From Nocardia sp. (GTDB taxonomy: Bacteria; Actinomycetota; Actinomycetes; Mycobacteriales; Mycobacteriaceae), in assembly GCA_013361595.1 (NCBI GenBank), contig JABFXT010000192.1:1-7950 (forward strand): 7,950 nucleotides of DNA, given 5' to 3'. Each line of letters begins with the position of its first letter. Within the stretch, counting starts at the first letter, position 1. A program made the translations under genes and the position numbers. Under the pieces are notes generated by a model, which saw only the letters and a program-made list of their open reading frames with translations, ran no database searches and was not told where the DNA came from. Shown one piece after another: positions 1 to 6,054 of the stretch.

Positions 1-594
1 GGTGTCGCCGATGGTGATCCGGTCGCCGGGGGCGGCGTCGCAGACGATCCTGCGGGCCAGCAGCCCGGCGATCTGCACCACCACGAGCTGCTGCCCGTCG
101 GCCGTGTCGATCAGCATGCTGCTGCGTTCGTTGACCTCGCTCGCATCGGCCAGATCGGCGGATTTGAACTGCCCGCGCCGATACTGCACGTCCCGCACCA
201 CACCGGAAACCGGCGTCCGCTGGACGTGCACGTCCAGCACCGACAGGAAGATGCTCACCCGGGGCAGCGGTTCGTCGCCGAGACCGAGCTCGGGCGGCGG
301 TACCGCCGTATCGACCAGCGCTACTTCGCCGTCTGCGGGAGCGACCACGACGCCGGGCCGGTTCGGGGGAACGCGATGGGGATGCCGGAAGAAGGCGGCA
401 CTCGCCGCGGCGGCCGCGACCGCGATCCGGCGGACCCAGCGACGGCGCCGCCCGAGGACCGCGACGCCCAGCGGAACGGCCACGAAGGGCAATCCGGCCG
501 GATGCATCGGCGGGATCGCACTGCGCACCAGATCGGCCAGATGGGCCGGACCGGTGGTTTCCGGTGTGCCGGGCGGAGTGGGACGGCGTGCCAC
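1..594 (-). CDS. psd: Phosphatidylserine decarboxylase proenzyme, N-terminal part (runs off left edge)
   Basis: Converts phosphatidylserine to phosphatidylethanolamine at the membrane as a pyruvoyl enzyme. The minus strand reads 198 uninterrupted codons from a GTG at 594 to the window edge. An in-frame TAA directly precedes the GTG, and AAAGAGG lies a few bases upstream, so this is the only reasonable start. Visible family features are a conserved start region ([10 protein letters not shown], about residues 26-35), a short hydrophobic stretch (about 35-70), [10 protein letters not shown] (about 68-77), APADGE with the expected catalytic Asp near 88, and [11 protein letters not shown] with the expected catalytic His near 123. 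The actinobacterial enzyme is usually about 230-240 residues, so roughly 35-45 residues are missing. The missing part includes the LGST-type self-cleavage site, so proenzyme competence cannot be judged here. In related genomes psd is typically followed by pssA, which would lie beyond the left edge. Confidence 0.93.
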   Translation of the reverse strand, partial: MARRPTPPGTPETTGPAHLADLVRSAIPPMHPAGLPFVAVPLGVAVLGRRRRWVRRIAVAAAAASAAFFRHPHRVPPNRPGVVVAPADGEVALVDTAVPPPELGLGDEPLPRVSIFLSVLDVHVQRTPVSGVVRDVQYRRGQFKSADLADASEVNERSSMLIDTADGQQLVVVQIAGLLARRIVCDAAPGDRITIGDT

Positions 595-670
595 TTATTC
601 CTCTTTCGTACTCGGTTCGATCTGCGCAGACCCGGGGTGGCGGCCGGGTTACCGCACGGGTACCGGCCGA

Positions 671-710
671 GCCTGTCGGCGCAAGCGTTCACACCTTACG
701 CCGAACAGGC
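671..710 (-). terminator. Strong hairpin between glsB-type gene and psd
   Basis: Read on the minus strand, GCCTGTTCGGCGTAAG pairs with CTTGCGCCGACAGGC across a 9-nt loop. The stem is 15 bp with one bulged base and one G-U wobble. It begins about 28 nt after the stop codon of the stress-protein gene and lies upstream of the psd start. No T-run follows, which is common for actinobacterial terminators. It would separate the two transcription units. A regulatory role in the psd leader is the alternative. Confidence 0.55.
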
Positions 711-737
711 CCGTGGCACCGGGTGTCGAACCGAGGG

Positions 738-998
738 CTACCGCCGGACGACCAACTTCACCAGGAACAACAGGATCACAGCGCCTGCCAGACAGGTGAA
801 GAAACTGAACCACCAGCCTCCACTGTTCACGTCGACACCGAATACCGAGAGCAGGAAGCCGCCGAGCAGACCGCCGACGATACCCACGACGATATTCAGC
901 AGAATGCCCTGTTGCGCGTCCGTTTTCATGATCTTGCTGGCGATCCACCCGGCGATACCGCCGATGATGATCCAGCCGATGATGCCGAGACCGAGCAT
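738..998 (-). CDS. GlsB/YeaQ/YmgE-family stress response membrane protein
   Basis: This is an 86-residue, very hydrophobic and glycine-rich protein of the transglycosylase-associated/GlsB family (PF04226 type). It has three predicted membrane helices at about residues 3-21, 31-53 and 62-82, a short polar turn (SKIMKTDAQQ, 21-30) and a basic C-terminus (KLVVRR). Glycine-rich helix 2 (GIVGGLLGG) and the WIASKIM segment are typical of the family, and the length is normal. The ATG at 998 is preceded by GAGGA about 8-9 nt upstream. Members are induced by general stress in many bacteria, but their biochemical role is not settled. The upstream region has a SigF/SigB-like promoter match (1059-1082), which fits a stress-induced gene. 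It is transcribed divergently from fabH. Confidence 0.88.
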   Translation of the reverse strand: MLGLGIIGWIIIGGIAGWIASKIMKTDAQQGILLNIVVGIVGGLLGGFLLSVFGVDVNSGGWWFSFFTCLAGAVILLFLVKLVVRR

Positions 999-1026
999 GA
1001 GTTGTTCCTCGCTTGTTCTCCGGTTG

Positions 1027-1048
1027 CGCGTCCGCGGCCGCGGACGCG
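1027..1048. repeat. 22-bp perfect palindrome in predicted glsB leader
   Basis: CGCGTCCGCGG is immediately followed by its exact reverse complement, giving an 11+11 palindrome with no spacer. It lies 29 bp upstream of the glsB-type start codon and a few bases downstream of the promoter match at 1059-1082. It would therefore fall inside the 5' UTR of that gene. As RNA it would fold into a very stable GC hairpin with a 4-nt loop. As DNA it could be a dimeric operator. Which of these applies cannot be told from sequence. Confidence 0.6.
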
Positions 1049-1058
1049 TACGGCCGCA

Positions 1059-1082
1059 ATACCCCGACCCGGCGCCGATAAC
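1059..1082 (-). promoter_or_regulatory. Candidate SigF/SigB-type promoter for glsB
   Basis: On the minus strand GTTA (1082-1079) is followed by a 14-nt spacer and a full GGGTAT (1064-1059). Mycobacterial SigF and Streptomyces SigB-type promoters have a GTTT-like -35 and GGGTA(T/C) -10 with about 14-17 nt between. The -10 is a perfect match and the -35 is one base off. Transcription would start near 1052, giving a leader of about 54 nt that contains the 1027-1048 palindrome. The stress-protein assignment of the downstream gene supports the match, but the motif is short enough to arise by chance. Confidence 0.4.
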
Positions 1083-1122
1083 CCCGGCGAATATCGAATA
1101 TGCAGTGCCGTCCCGGGAACAT

Positions 1123-1152
1123 GGAGATAATATGAGGGTGCCTCATGTCTCC
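1123..1152 (+). promoter_or_regulatory. Operator-like dyad with GATAAT -10 candidate upstream of fabH
   Basis: ATGAGG (1132-1137), a 3-bp spacer and CCTCAT (1141-1146) form a perfect inverted repeat. It is flanked by GGAGA (1123-1127) and TCTCC (1148-1152), which extend the symmetry outward with unequal spacing. GATAAT at 1126-1131 overlaps the left side and resembles a -10 box, though no convincing -35 is visible. A repressor bound here would cover the predicted start site about 120 bp before fabH. The dyad is a direct observation; the promoter and regulator are inference. Confidence 0.35.
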
Positions 1153-1256
1153 GGATTGCCCAGTGGCCGCCCCCACACGGCCGGCGGGTGAGGAATCCAC
1201 ATCGAAATCGGGTCAACCCGCGCGGCGGACGGCCGCAGGTACATAGGAGAAGCACC

Positions 1257-2303
1257 ATGGCTACTCAGATCGCCCAGACAACCGGGGCGCAGCACACCGC
1301 GATCCTGGGGCTGGGCGTGTACCGTCCGGCGCGGGTCGTGACCAACGACGAGGTGGCCGGACCGATCGATTCCAGCGACGAGTGGATCCGGACCCGCTCG
1401 GGCATCCGCACGCGCCGGTTCGCCGACGACACCGAAACCATCCAATCCATGAGCGTGGCAGCCTGTCGCGGCGCCCTGGATGCCGCCGGAATCGCCGGCG
1501 ACCAGGTCGACTGCGTGATCGTGGCCACCTCGACCCATCTCCTGCTGACTCCCGCGGCCGCGCCGCGGATCGCCACCGAACTCGGCACCGGCGGTGCCGC
1601 GGCCTTCGATATCTCGGCCGGCTGCGCCGGTTTCTGCCACGGCCTGGCCATGGCCTCGGATCTGGTGCGCGCGGGCACCGCGTCCCATGTACTCGTCATC
1701 GGCGTGGAGAAGCTCAGCGATACGGTCAACCCGGCCGACCGCGGCACCGCCTTCCTGTTCGCCGACGGCGCGGGTGCCGTAGTGGTGGGACCGGCCGAGG
1801 AACAGGGCATCGGACCCACCGTCTGGGGCTCCGACGGCACCCAGCACCGGGCGATCCGGCAGGACAAGGACTGGGTCGAGTTCTTCGCCGAGATCGAGGA
1901 GAAGGGCACCGACGCCGTCCGTCCCTACCTGGCGATGGAGGGCACGGCGGTATTCCGGTGGGCCGCGCATTCCCTGGAGAAGGTCTGCCGCGACGCCATC
2001 GACCGGGCCGGCCTTTCCACCGAAGATCTCGACGCCATGATCCCGCATCAGGCCAACGGCCGGATCATCGAGATCATGGCGCGGGTGCTGAAGCTGCCGG
2101 AGAATTGCGCGCTGGCCAACGATATCGAGGAGACCGGCAACACTTCAGCAGCCTCGATTCCGCTGGCCATGGAGACGCTGTTGCGCACCGGACAGTCCAC
2201 GCCGGGCGATACCGCGCTGCTCATCGCCTTCGGCGCCGGACTCTCCTACGCGGCCCAAGTCGTGACCTTGCCGAAATTCAGTTCGACTCGACCGCTGTCC
2301 TGA
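1257..2303 (+). CDS. fabH: Beta-ketoacyl-ACP synthase III (KAS III), mycobacterial FabH type
   Basis: Condenses an acyl-CoA starter with malonyl-ACP, the first step of FAS-II. In mycolate-producing relatives this enzyme links FAS-I products to FAS-II. The protein has 348 residues, close to the usual ~335. The thiolase-fold catalytic triad is complete: Cys123 in DISAGCAGF, His264 in IPHQANGRI and Asn295 in ETGNTSAASIP. Other conserved parts are SSDEWIRTRSGIRTRRF (39-55), GTAFLFADGAGAVVVG (163-178) and the C-terminal FGAGLSYAAQV (325-335). THLLLTPAAAP (93-103) resembles the substrate-channel segment of M. tuberculosis FabH, so long acyl-CoA starters are plausible but unproven. The ATG at 1257 has AGGAGA 6 nt upstream. 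An in-frame ATG at 1188 would add 23 basic residues and lacks a ribosome-binding site. The 3' end overlaps the convergent SRPBCC gene by 26 bp. Confidence 0.93.
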   Translation: MATQIAQTTGAQHTAILGLGVYRPARVVTNDEVAGPIDSSDEWIRTRSGIRTRRFADDTETIQSMSVAACRGALDAAGIAGDQVDCVIVATSTHLLLTPAAAPRIATELGTGGAAAFDISAGCAGFCHGLAMASDLVRAGTASHVLVIGVEKLSDTVNPADRGTAFLFADGAGAVVVGPAEEQGIGPTVWGSDGTQHRAIRQDKDWVEFFAEIEEKGTDAVRPYLAMEGTAVFRWAAHSLEKVCRDAIDRAGLSTEDLDAMIPHQANGRIIEIMARVLKLPENCALANDIEETGNTSAASIPLAMETLLRTGQSTPGDTALLIAFGAGLSYAAQVVTLPKFSSTRPLS

Positions 2304-2796
2304 TCTTCGCCAGGGATTCGTTCATCCCCCGTACCAGATTCTCCTCGAACGCAGACTCCCCACCGAGCACCGCATCGATCAGGGTTCGCGATACCCAGGT
2401 GGTGCCGTTGGGGACGTCTCGACGTTCCATCAGGCGGGTTCCGCTCTCGGTCGGCTCGAGAGTGTACGTCCACACCGTCCGGTTCTGGGTGACCCGGAAA
2501 GCCAGTGCGCTGTTCTTTTCGTAGCGCAGGATGCGCGAGGTCGTCGGCCAGAACTTCCATCCGTCCCGGTTGAGGTTGACCGTCAGCGTGCCCGCCTTCG
2601 GCCGGCCGATCGGGACCATCCGCACACACTGGGGGCTGAACTCCGGCATCCGGCTCGGATCGGCGAGTACCGCCCAGACCCGCTCCGGCGACGCGGCGAT
2701 ATCGATGCTGGCTTCCAGGTTTTTCGGCAACGTTGCCTCCGGGTAGATGAAACTCCAAGTATCAGAAAGGGTAGCGATTGGCGACGGCTCGGTCAC
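2278..2796 (-). CDS. SRPBCC-family (polyketide cyclase/START-like) protein
   Basis: This is a 172-residue soluble protein with a single SRPBCC/Bet v1-like domain over about residues 28-170. The first strand and helix are ASIDIAASPERVWAVLADPS (29-48). Beta-strand segments follow, including TLTVNLNRDGW, WTYTLEPTESGTRLMERRD and a GTTW turn. It closes with the long helix SAFEENLVRGMNESLAKIR (148-166) that lines the ligand cavity in this fold. Such proteins bind hydrophobic ligands, and the ligand here cannot be named. The start is GTG 2796, preceded by GAGGG with 5-nt spacing. An upstream in-frame ATG at 2877 would add 27 residues unlike the family and is rejected. The overlapping convergent end with fabH suggests compact packing, not shared function. 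Confidence 0.85.
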   Translation of the reverse strand: MTEPSPIATLSDTWSFIYPEATLPKNLEASIDIAASPERVWAVLADPSRMPEFSPQCVRMVPIGRPKAGTLTVNLNRDGWKFWPTTSRILRYEKNSALAFRVTQNRTVWTYTLEPTESGTRLMERRDVPNGTTWVSRTLIDAVLGGESAFEENLVRGMNESLAKIRTAVESN

Positions 2797-2930
2797 ATTT
2801 TCCCTCGTCGAGTATCGATAGGGCCGATCCGGAAGCAGAATCGATTGCGGGACGCCATCGGTTGCCGTACACGCCACAGCAAGCAGAACACGACGCCAGC
2901 AAATACACAGCTACCGTAAGGTGATGGGCC

Positions 2931-3092
2931 GTGAACCTTCGCTCGCTACTGCGCCGCCAGACCACCGAGGGACTGCCGCAACTCCCGGCACTCGAACCCG
3001 ATGATCCTGCTGGAAACGCCAAGATCGACGAACGGCTGGAACGCCTGCTCACCCCGACCGAACTGGATATGGTCCTACAGCATCGCGTTTGA
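2931..3092 (+). CDS. Small hypothetical protein (53 aa)
   Basis: I do not recognise this gene. A GTG at 2931 opens 53 codons to TGA 3090-3092. AGGTGAT (2919-2925), a 7-base match to the 16S rRNA tail, sits 5 nt upstream. The N-terminus is basic and leucine-rich (NLRSLLRRQ), followed by a proline-rich stretch (LPQLPALEPDDP). A predicted amphipathic charged helix then carries KIDERLERLL and LTPTELDMVLQ. There are no membrane segments or cysteines. A hairpin with a T-rich tail overlaps the stop codon, as expected for a real monocistronic unit. It could be a genuine small protein or the remnant of a longer gene. Codon third-position GC is lower than in neighbouring genes, hinting at a less constrained or acquired segment. 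Confidence 0.5.
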   Translation: MNLRSLLRRQTTEGLPQLPALEPDDPAGNAKIDERLERLLTPTELDMVLQHRV

Positions 3093-3106
3093 TGCTGTGT
3101 TTATTT
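3077..3106 (+). terminator. Intrinsic terminator of the small ORF
   Basis: ACAGCATC (3077-3084), a 6-nt loop and GATGCTGT (3091-3098) form a perfect 8-bp stem, followed by the T-rich stretch GTTTATTT (3099-3106). The stem includes the last codons and the stop codon of the small ORF. A T-rich tail is uncommon in this GC-rich window, which makes this the most canonical intrinsic terminator here. Confidence 0.6.
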
Positions 3107-3125
3107 GCCCCGCCTTCGGCGGGGC
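3107..3125. repeat. Hairpin GCCCCGCC-TTC-GGCGGGGC
   Basis: A perfect 8-bp GC stem has a TTC loop (or 7 bp closing a CTTCGG tetraloop-like cap). It follows directly after the T-rich tail of the preceding terminator. It has no T-tract of its own on the plus strand. It may be a back-up terminator, or part of a larger structured element that continues to 3188. Confidence 0.6.
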
Positions 3126-3126
3126 T

Positions 3127-3188
3127 GTCGGGGCCCTCGTGACCCCGGTTCTTCACTCCTTCGCTCCAGAACCGGGGCGGGCCCCGAC
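3127..3188. repeat. Nested two-part inverted repeat (62 bp)
   Basis: The outer arms GTCGGGGCCC (3127-3136) and GGGCCCCGAC (3179-3188) pair perfectly over 10 bp. The inner arms CCCCGGTTCT (3143-3152) and AGAACCGGGG (3168-3177) also pair perfectly over 10 bp. They are separated by an asymmetric internal loop (6 nt against 1 nt), and the terminal loop is 15 nt. In that loop region the minus strand holds two near-identical octamers, GAGCGAAG and GAGTGAAG. Compensating arms of this length are very unlikely by chance. The element could be a terminator, a structured RNA, or a copy of a dispersed palindromic repeat family. Confidence 0.7.
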
Positions 3189-3574
3189 CTCGGACGTGGA
3201 CCATTCGAAGTAGACAGAAGTTGTGTGTGTGGGGGGCATGAGCCTCGACCGGCCGAGGTATTTGCACTGTGAATCGGGTGAGGCTCGGCGGTCTCTGGTC
3301 TCGGGCCTGTGGATGGATTCTGCATACGCTCGGTCGCCGTATTTCTCTCGACCCCATCCGCTGCCGCTGGACTCCTTCCGCGAATTTCGGCCATCCGGAA
3401 TGACCTGGAGCTCGCGGGGTCGGCGGGATACGCGAAGCCCTTCGCGCCTTCGTCGCGGCGGGACCGGGCGCTGCCGGGCCGGTCCCGGCTGTCACCGGGG
3501 GTCATCGCGCACCACCCGGTACGCTGCTGGTCGCGCCGGAGGCTCCGGCGTGGCTGACCACCGGGGAATGCGTT
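3189..3574. other. Intergenic region without a convincing gene; palindrome before lipoprotein
   Basis: No frame on either strand here has family resemblance or plausible composition. The open frames give Arg/Ser/Pro-rich translations typical of random GC-rich DNA. CGCCGGAG (3534-3541), one base and CTCCGGCG (3543-3550) make a perfect 8-bp inverted repeat 12 bp before the lipoprotein ribosome-binding site. It is likely in the leader, or an operator. TACGCT at 3520-3525 could be a weak -10 box. I found no convincing promoter. Confidence 0.45.
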
Positions 3575-4033
3575 ATGAAGCGAATCTCAACTGTTGTCGT
3601 CACCGCTGCCGCCGCCGCGGCGCTGGTGCTGTCGGGTTGCTCGTCGGACGAGGACCCGGCCGAGGCCTCGGGTCTGCGTAAGAACACCGCCGCCGCGCAG
3701 ACGACATCGAGCACGCAATCCGGTGCCGAGACCACCGTGCCCGGCGACGGCAGCACGCCCGAGCAGTCGCCGGAAACCACCGAACCCGAGGACGATTCCG
3801 CCGACGACGCTCCTGCCTCGGACCGTCCGTCCGACACCACCTGTGGACAGTTCAAGGCGCTCGACGAACCGCAGCAACAGCAGTTGATCGGCGCAATCCT
3901 CGCCGAGAACCCCGACAGCGCGTTCGTGGGGAATCCGAACGCCGCGCTCGGCACCGCCAAACTGGTCTGCAACTCCGAGAAACTGGCCGACCCGTTGGTC
4001 GCCGTGGTCGCGGGGATCGTCGTCAACGGCTGA
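3575..4033 (+). CDS. Secreted lipoprotein with a small two-cysteine C-terminal domain
   Basis: This is a 152-residue lipoprotein. The signal peptide is MKRIS plus an Ala/Val core, ending in lipobox LSGC with the lipidated Cys at 22. A low-complexity acidic Ser/Thr/Pro/Asp/Glu linker (about 23-88) follows, of the kind that tethers domains through the cell wall. The folded part (about 89-152) begins TTCGQFKALDEPQQQQ and has a second cysteine at 132 (KLVCNSEKLAD), so a Cys90-Cys132 disulfide is likely. The C-x-x-F-x-A-L-D start and single disulfide are reminiscent of the HdeA-like periplasmic fold, but this is a pattern impression only. GGGGAA lies 6 nt before the ATG. It converges on the receptor kinase gene with 20 bp between the coding ends. 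A role in surface sensing is possible but unsupported. Confidence 0.85.
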   Translation: MKRISTVVVTAAAAAALVLSGCSSDEDPAEASGLRKNTAAAQTTSSTQSGAETTVPGDGSTPEQSPETTEPEDDSADDAPASDRPSDTTCGQFKALDEPQQQQLIGAILAENPDSAFVGNPNAALGTAKLVCNSEKLADPLVAVVAGIVVNG

Positions 4034-4056
4034 GGCCACCGGATATCCGGTGCTCA
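4031..4056. terminator. Bidirectional terminator candidate spanning both stop codons
   Basis: CACCGGAT (4037-4044) and ATCCGGTG (4045-4052) form a perfect 16-bp palindrome between the convergent lipoprotein and kinase genes. TGAG (4031-4034) and CTCA (4053-4056) can extend the stem past a 2-nt bulge, so the TGA stop codons of both genes lie in the stem base. There is no T-tract. Position and symmetry suggest it ends transcription from both sides. Confidence 0.5.
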
Positions 4057-6054
4057 GCCGCCGCTGATCACCAGCACCTTGTCGCCCTCATCGAAAGCGA
4101 TGTAGGCCTTGTCGGCGGCGGGATCGATCGCGATATCGACCGCGGTACCGTCGAATCCGAGTTCGACGGTCGCGGTGACCGTCCCCGATTCGGTATCGAT
4201 CACCTCGACATTGTTGTAGTTGACGACATACGCGGTGTGCGACTCCGGATCGACGGCGAGATCCAGCGCGTTACCGCTCACCGGCACCGACCTGAGGACC
4301 TGGCGCGACTCCCCGGAAACGATCACCAGAGATCGCTCGTCATCGTCACCTGTATCGGTCATGACAGTGGCATAAATGTTGTCGGTGACCGGGTCGACCA
4401 CCACATCCAGTGCGTTCGTGGACCGGCCGAGCTCGATCGTCGCGGTGACGAGACGGGTACGGGTGTCGATCACCACCAGACCGTCGCTGTCCGCCACGTA
4501 GAGCGCGTGCGCCGAAGGGTCGAGGGCGGCCTGCCCGGTGGAGGAGAAGTCGCCGTCGACGGTCGCCGTCACCGCCCGGGCGCGGGTGTCGATCACGATC
4601 ACGCTGTTGCTGCCGACCACGTACAGCACGGGCGCCGACGGGTCCGGCACCAGGTCCAGTGGCGGGAAACCCGTCGGCACCACCCCGAGGACTGCCCGGC
4701 TCGCGGGATCGACCATCACGACCGATTTGTTCTGTTCATCGGCGACGAAGAGGGTGTGCGTCGCGGGATCGACCGCGACGGCGCCCGGATCGGCACCGGC
4801 CGGAAATTTCGCGGCGACGGTATTAGTGGCCGTATCGATCGCCGAGACCGAACCGTCCGGACCACTGGTGGCATACAGCCGGGCCGCTGACGGGTCTGCC
4901 GCGATTCCATCCGCCGAACCGGCGAGCCGGACCGTACCGGTGACGGCGGCGGCGGGTTCCTCGTCCGAACTCGACGTGGCGACCACCACCACGGCGACCA
5001 CCGCGGCGACGACGAGTGCCACGCAGGCTAGTACGAGTTCCGCGGCGGATCGCTCGCCGCCGGCCGCGGCGGATCCGGCATTCGGGCGGTCGGCAGCGGC
5101 GGGCTGCTCCGGCCGATCGGCCACTGCCCGCGATTCCCGGGATCCGGCACCACCGATCGGCGCGGCAAGAGTTGCCGCGGTGCGCGAATAGCGCGGCGCG
5201 CCCGGGGCCCCGCCGAGATGTGCGGTGGACGCCGTGGCGGAGCCCGGACCATCCGACGCGGCCCGGGCCGCGTCGGCGAGTTCCCCCGCTGTGCCGTACC
5301 GCCGGCCGGGATCCTTGTGCATCCCGCACGCGATCACTTCGTCGAACGACCGCAGTGCCGGCCGGGAGGAGCTGGGCTCCGGCGGCGGCGCGGTGAGATG
5401 GGCGGCGATCTGCTGTTCGAGGCTGTCGCCCCCGAACGGCCGAGTACCGGTGAGGCATTCGTACAGAACGCAGGCGAGGGCGTAGACATCGGCCCGCCGA
5501 TCGGCACGACCTTCGCTCAGCCGTTCGGGTGCCATATAGGCGATGGTCCCGACAGCGACTCCGGTACTCGTCAACCCGGTATCCGCGGTGGAACGGGCGA
5601 TACCGAAATCGATCAGATAGGCGAAATCGCGCTCGGCGAGCAGGATATTGGAGGGCTTGACATCCCGATGGACCAACCCCTCGGCATGCGCGGCATCCAG
5701 CGCCGCCGCGACCTGCTCGACGATATGGACCGCCACCGCCGGGGCCAACGGCCCCACCCGGTCCAGGACACTCTTCAGATCCGCACCGTCGACCAGCCGC
5801 ATATCGAGGAACAGGCGGCCGTCGATATCGCCGTAATCGTGGATGGGCACGATATGCGGCTCCCGGAGCCGCGCGGCGGCATGGGCTTCGCGACGGAACC
5901 GCTCGCGATAACCCGGATCGGCCGAAAGGTGCCCGGGCAGTACCTTCACCGCGACGAAACGCTCGGTGATTGTGTCGTAGGCGCGGTAGACCTGCCCCAT
6001 CCCGCCCTCACCGATCTTCTCCCGCAACCGGTAACGCCCGAAAACCTCGTCCAT
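4054..6054 (-). CDS. PknD-like receptor Ser/Thr protein kinase with extracytoplasmic YVTN-type beta-propeller
   Basis: This is a 666-residue transmembrane kinase. The start is ATG 6054 with GGGAGGAA directly upstream. The in-frame ATG 63 bases earlier lacks such a site. The kinase domain (8-265) has glycine loop [12 protein letters not shown] (14-25), VAVK with Lys37, helix-C Glu56, HRDVKPSN (129-136, RD type, Asp131), DFG (149-151) and APE (175-177). Thr162 and Thr164 align with the PknB activation-loop Thr171/Thr173, so it should be an active, autophosphorylating kinase. An Ala/Pro/Gly-rich linker (266-338) leads to a membrane helix (339-360). The outer part (373-666) has about seven ~40-residue repeats of the pattern VAVDP...LYVAD...V.VID..T..V.ATV, that is, a seven-bladed YVTN/NHL-like propeller. 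It resembles M. tuberculosis PknD in architecture, whose sensor is an NHL propeller. The ligand and substrates are unknown. No companion phosphatase is adjacent. Confidence 0.93.
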   Translation of the reverse strand: MDEVFGRYRLREKIGEGGMGQVYRAYDTITERFVAVKVLPGHLSADPGYRERFRREAHAAARLREPHIVPIHDYGDIDGRLFLDMRLVDGADLKSVLDRVGPLAPAVAVHIVEQVAAALDAAHAEGLVHRDVKPSNILLAERDFAYLIDFGIARSTADTGLTSTGVAVGTIAYMAPERLSEGRADRRADVYALACVLYECLTGTRPFGGDSLEQQIAAHLTAPPPEPSSSRPALRSFDEVIACGMHKDPGRRYGTAGELADAARAASDGPGSATASTAHLGGAPGAPRYSRTAATLAAPIGGAGSRESRAVADRPEQPAAADRPNAGSAAAGGERSAAELVLACVALVVAAVVAVVVVATSSSDEEPAAAVTGTVRLAGSADGIAADPSAARLYATSGPDGSVSAIDTATNTVAAKFPAGADPGAVAVDPATHTLFVADEQNKSVVMVDPASRAVLGVVPTGFPPLDLVPDPSAPVLYVVGSNSVIVIDTRARAVTATVDGDFSSTGQAALDPSAHALYVADSDGLVVIDTRTRLVTATIELGRSTNALDVVVDPVTDNIYATVMTDTGDDDERSLVIVSGESRQVLRSVPVSGNALDLAVDPESHTAYVVNYNNVEVIDTESGTVTATVELGFDGTAVDIAIDPAADKAYIAFDEGDKVLVISGG

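Noticed and set aside
2..799. Plus-strand frames over the left end (also 226-1191 and 564-1130)
   Set aside because: They are shadows of psd and the glsB-type gene on the minus strand. Their Arg/Thr/Ser-rich translations have no recognisable family.
1088..1101. Tandem heptamer CGAATAT x2 upstream of fabH
   Set aside because: Two copies of a 7-mer are too little to call a functional repeat or iteron.
1188..1256. Upstream ATG for fabH
   Set aside because: It would add 23 basic residues not seen in KAS III and has no ribosome-binding site. ATG 1257 has AGGAGA at the right distance.
1143..2048. 301-codon minus-strand frame
   Set aside because: It is antisense to fabH, which has a complete catalytic triad. 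The composition is typical of a GC-rich shadow frame.
2797..2877. Upstream ATG for the SRPBCC protein
   Set aside because: The extra 27 residues are not family-like, and GTG 2796 has a clear GAGGG site.
3049..3505. Overlapping minus-strand frames of 134 and 148 codons
   Set aside because: They cover the hairpin array and have low-complexity Arg/Pro/Ser composition with no proper ribosome-binding site. They probably reflect the structured repeat, not a gene.
3223..3681. 152-codon plus-strand frame starting MCVGGMSLD
   Set aside because: It runs out of frame into the lipoprotein signal-peptide region and becomes Cys/Arg-rich. There is no family resemblance.
4237..5191. Plus-strand frames of 217 codons each (4237-4890 and 4538-5191)
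   Set aside because: They lie antisense to the kinase propeller and linker, and the periodic look only mirrors the blade repeats.
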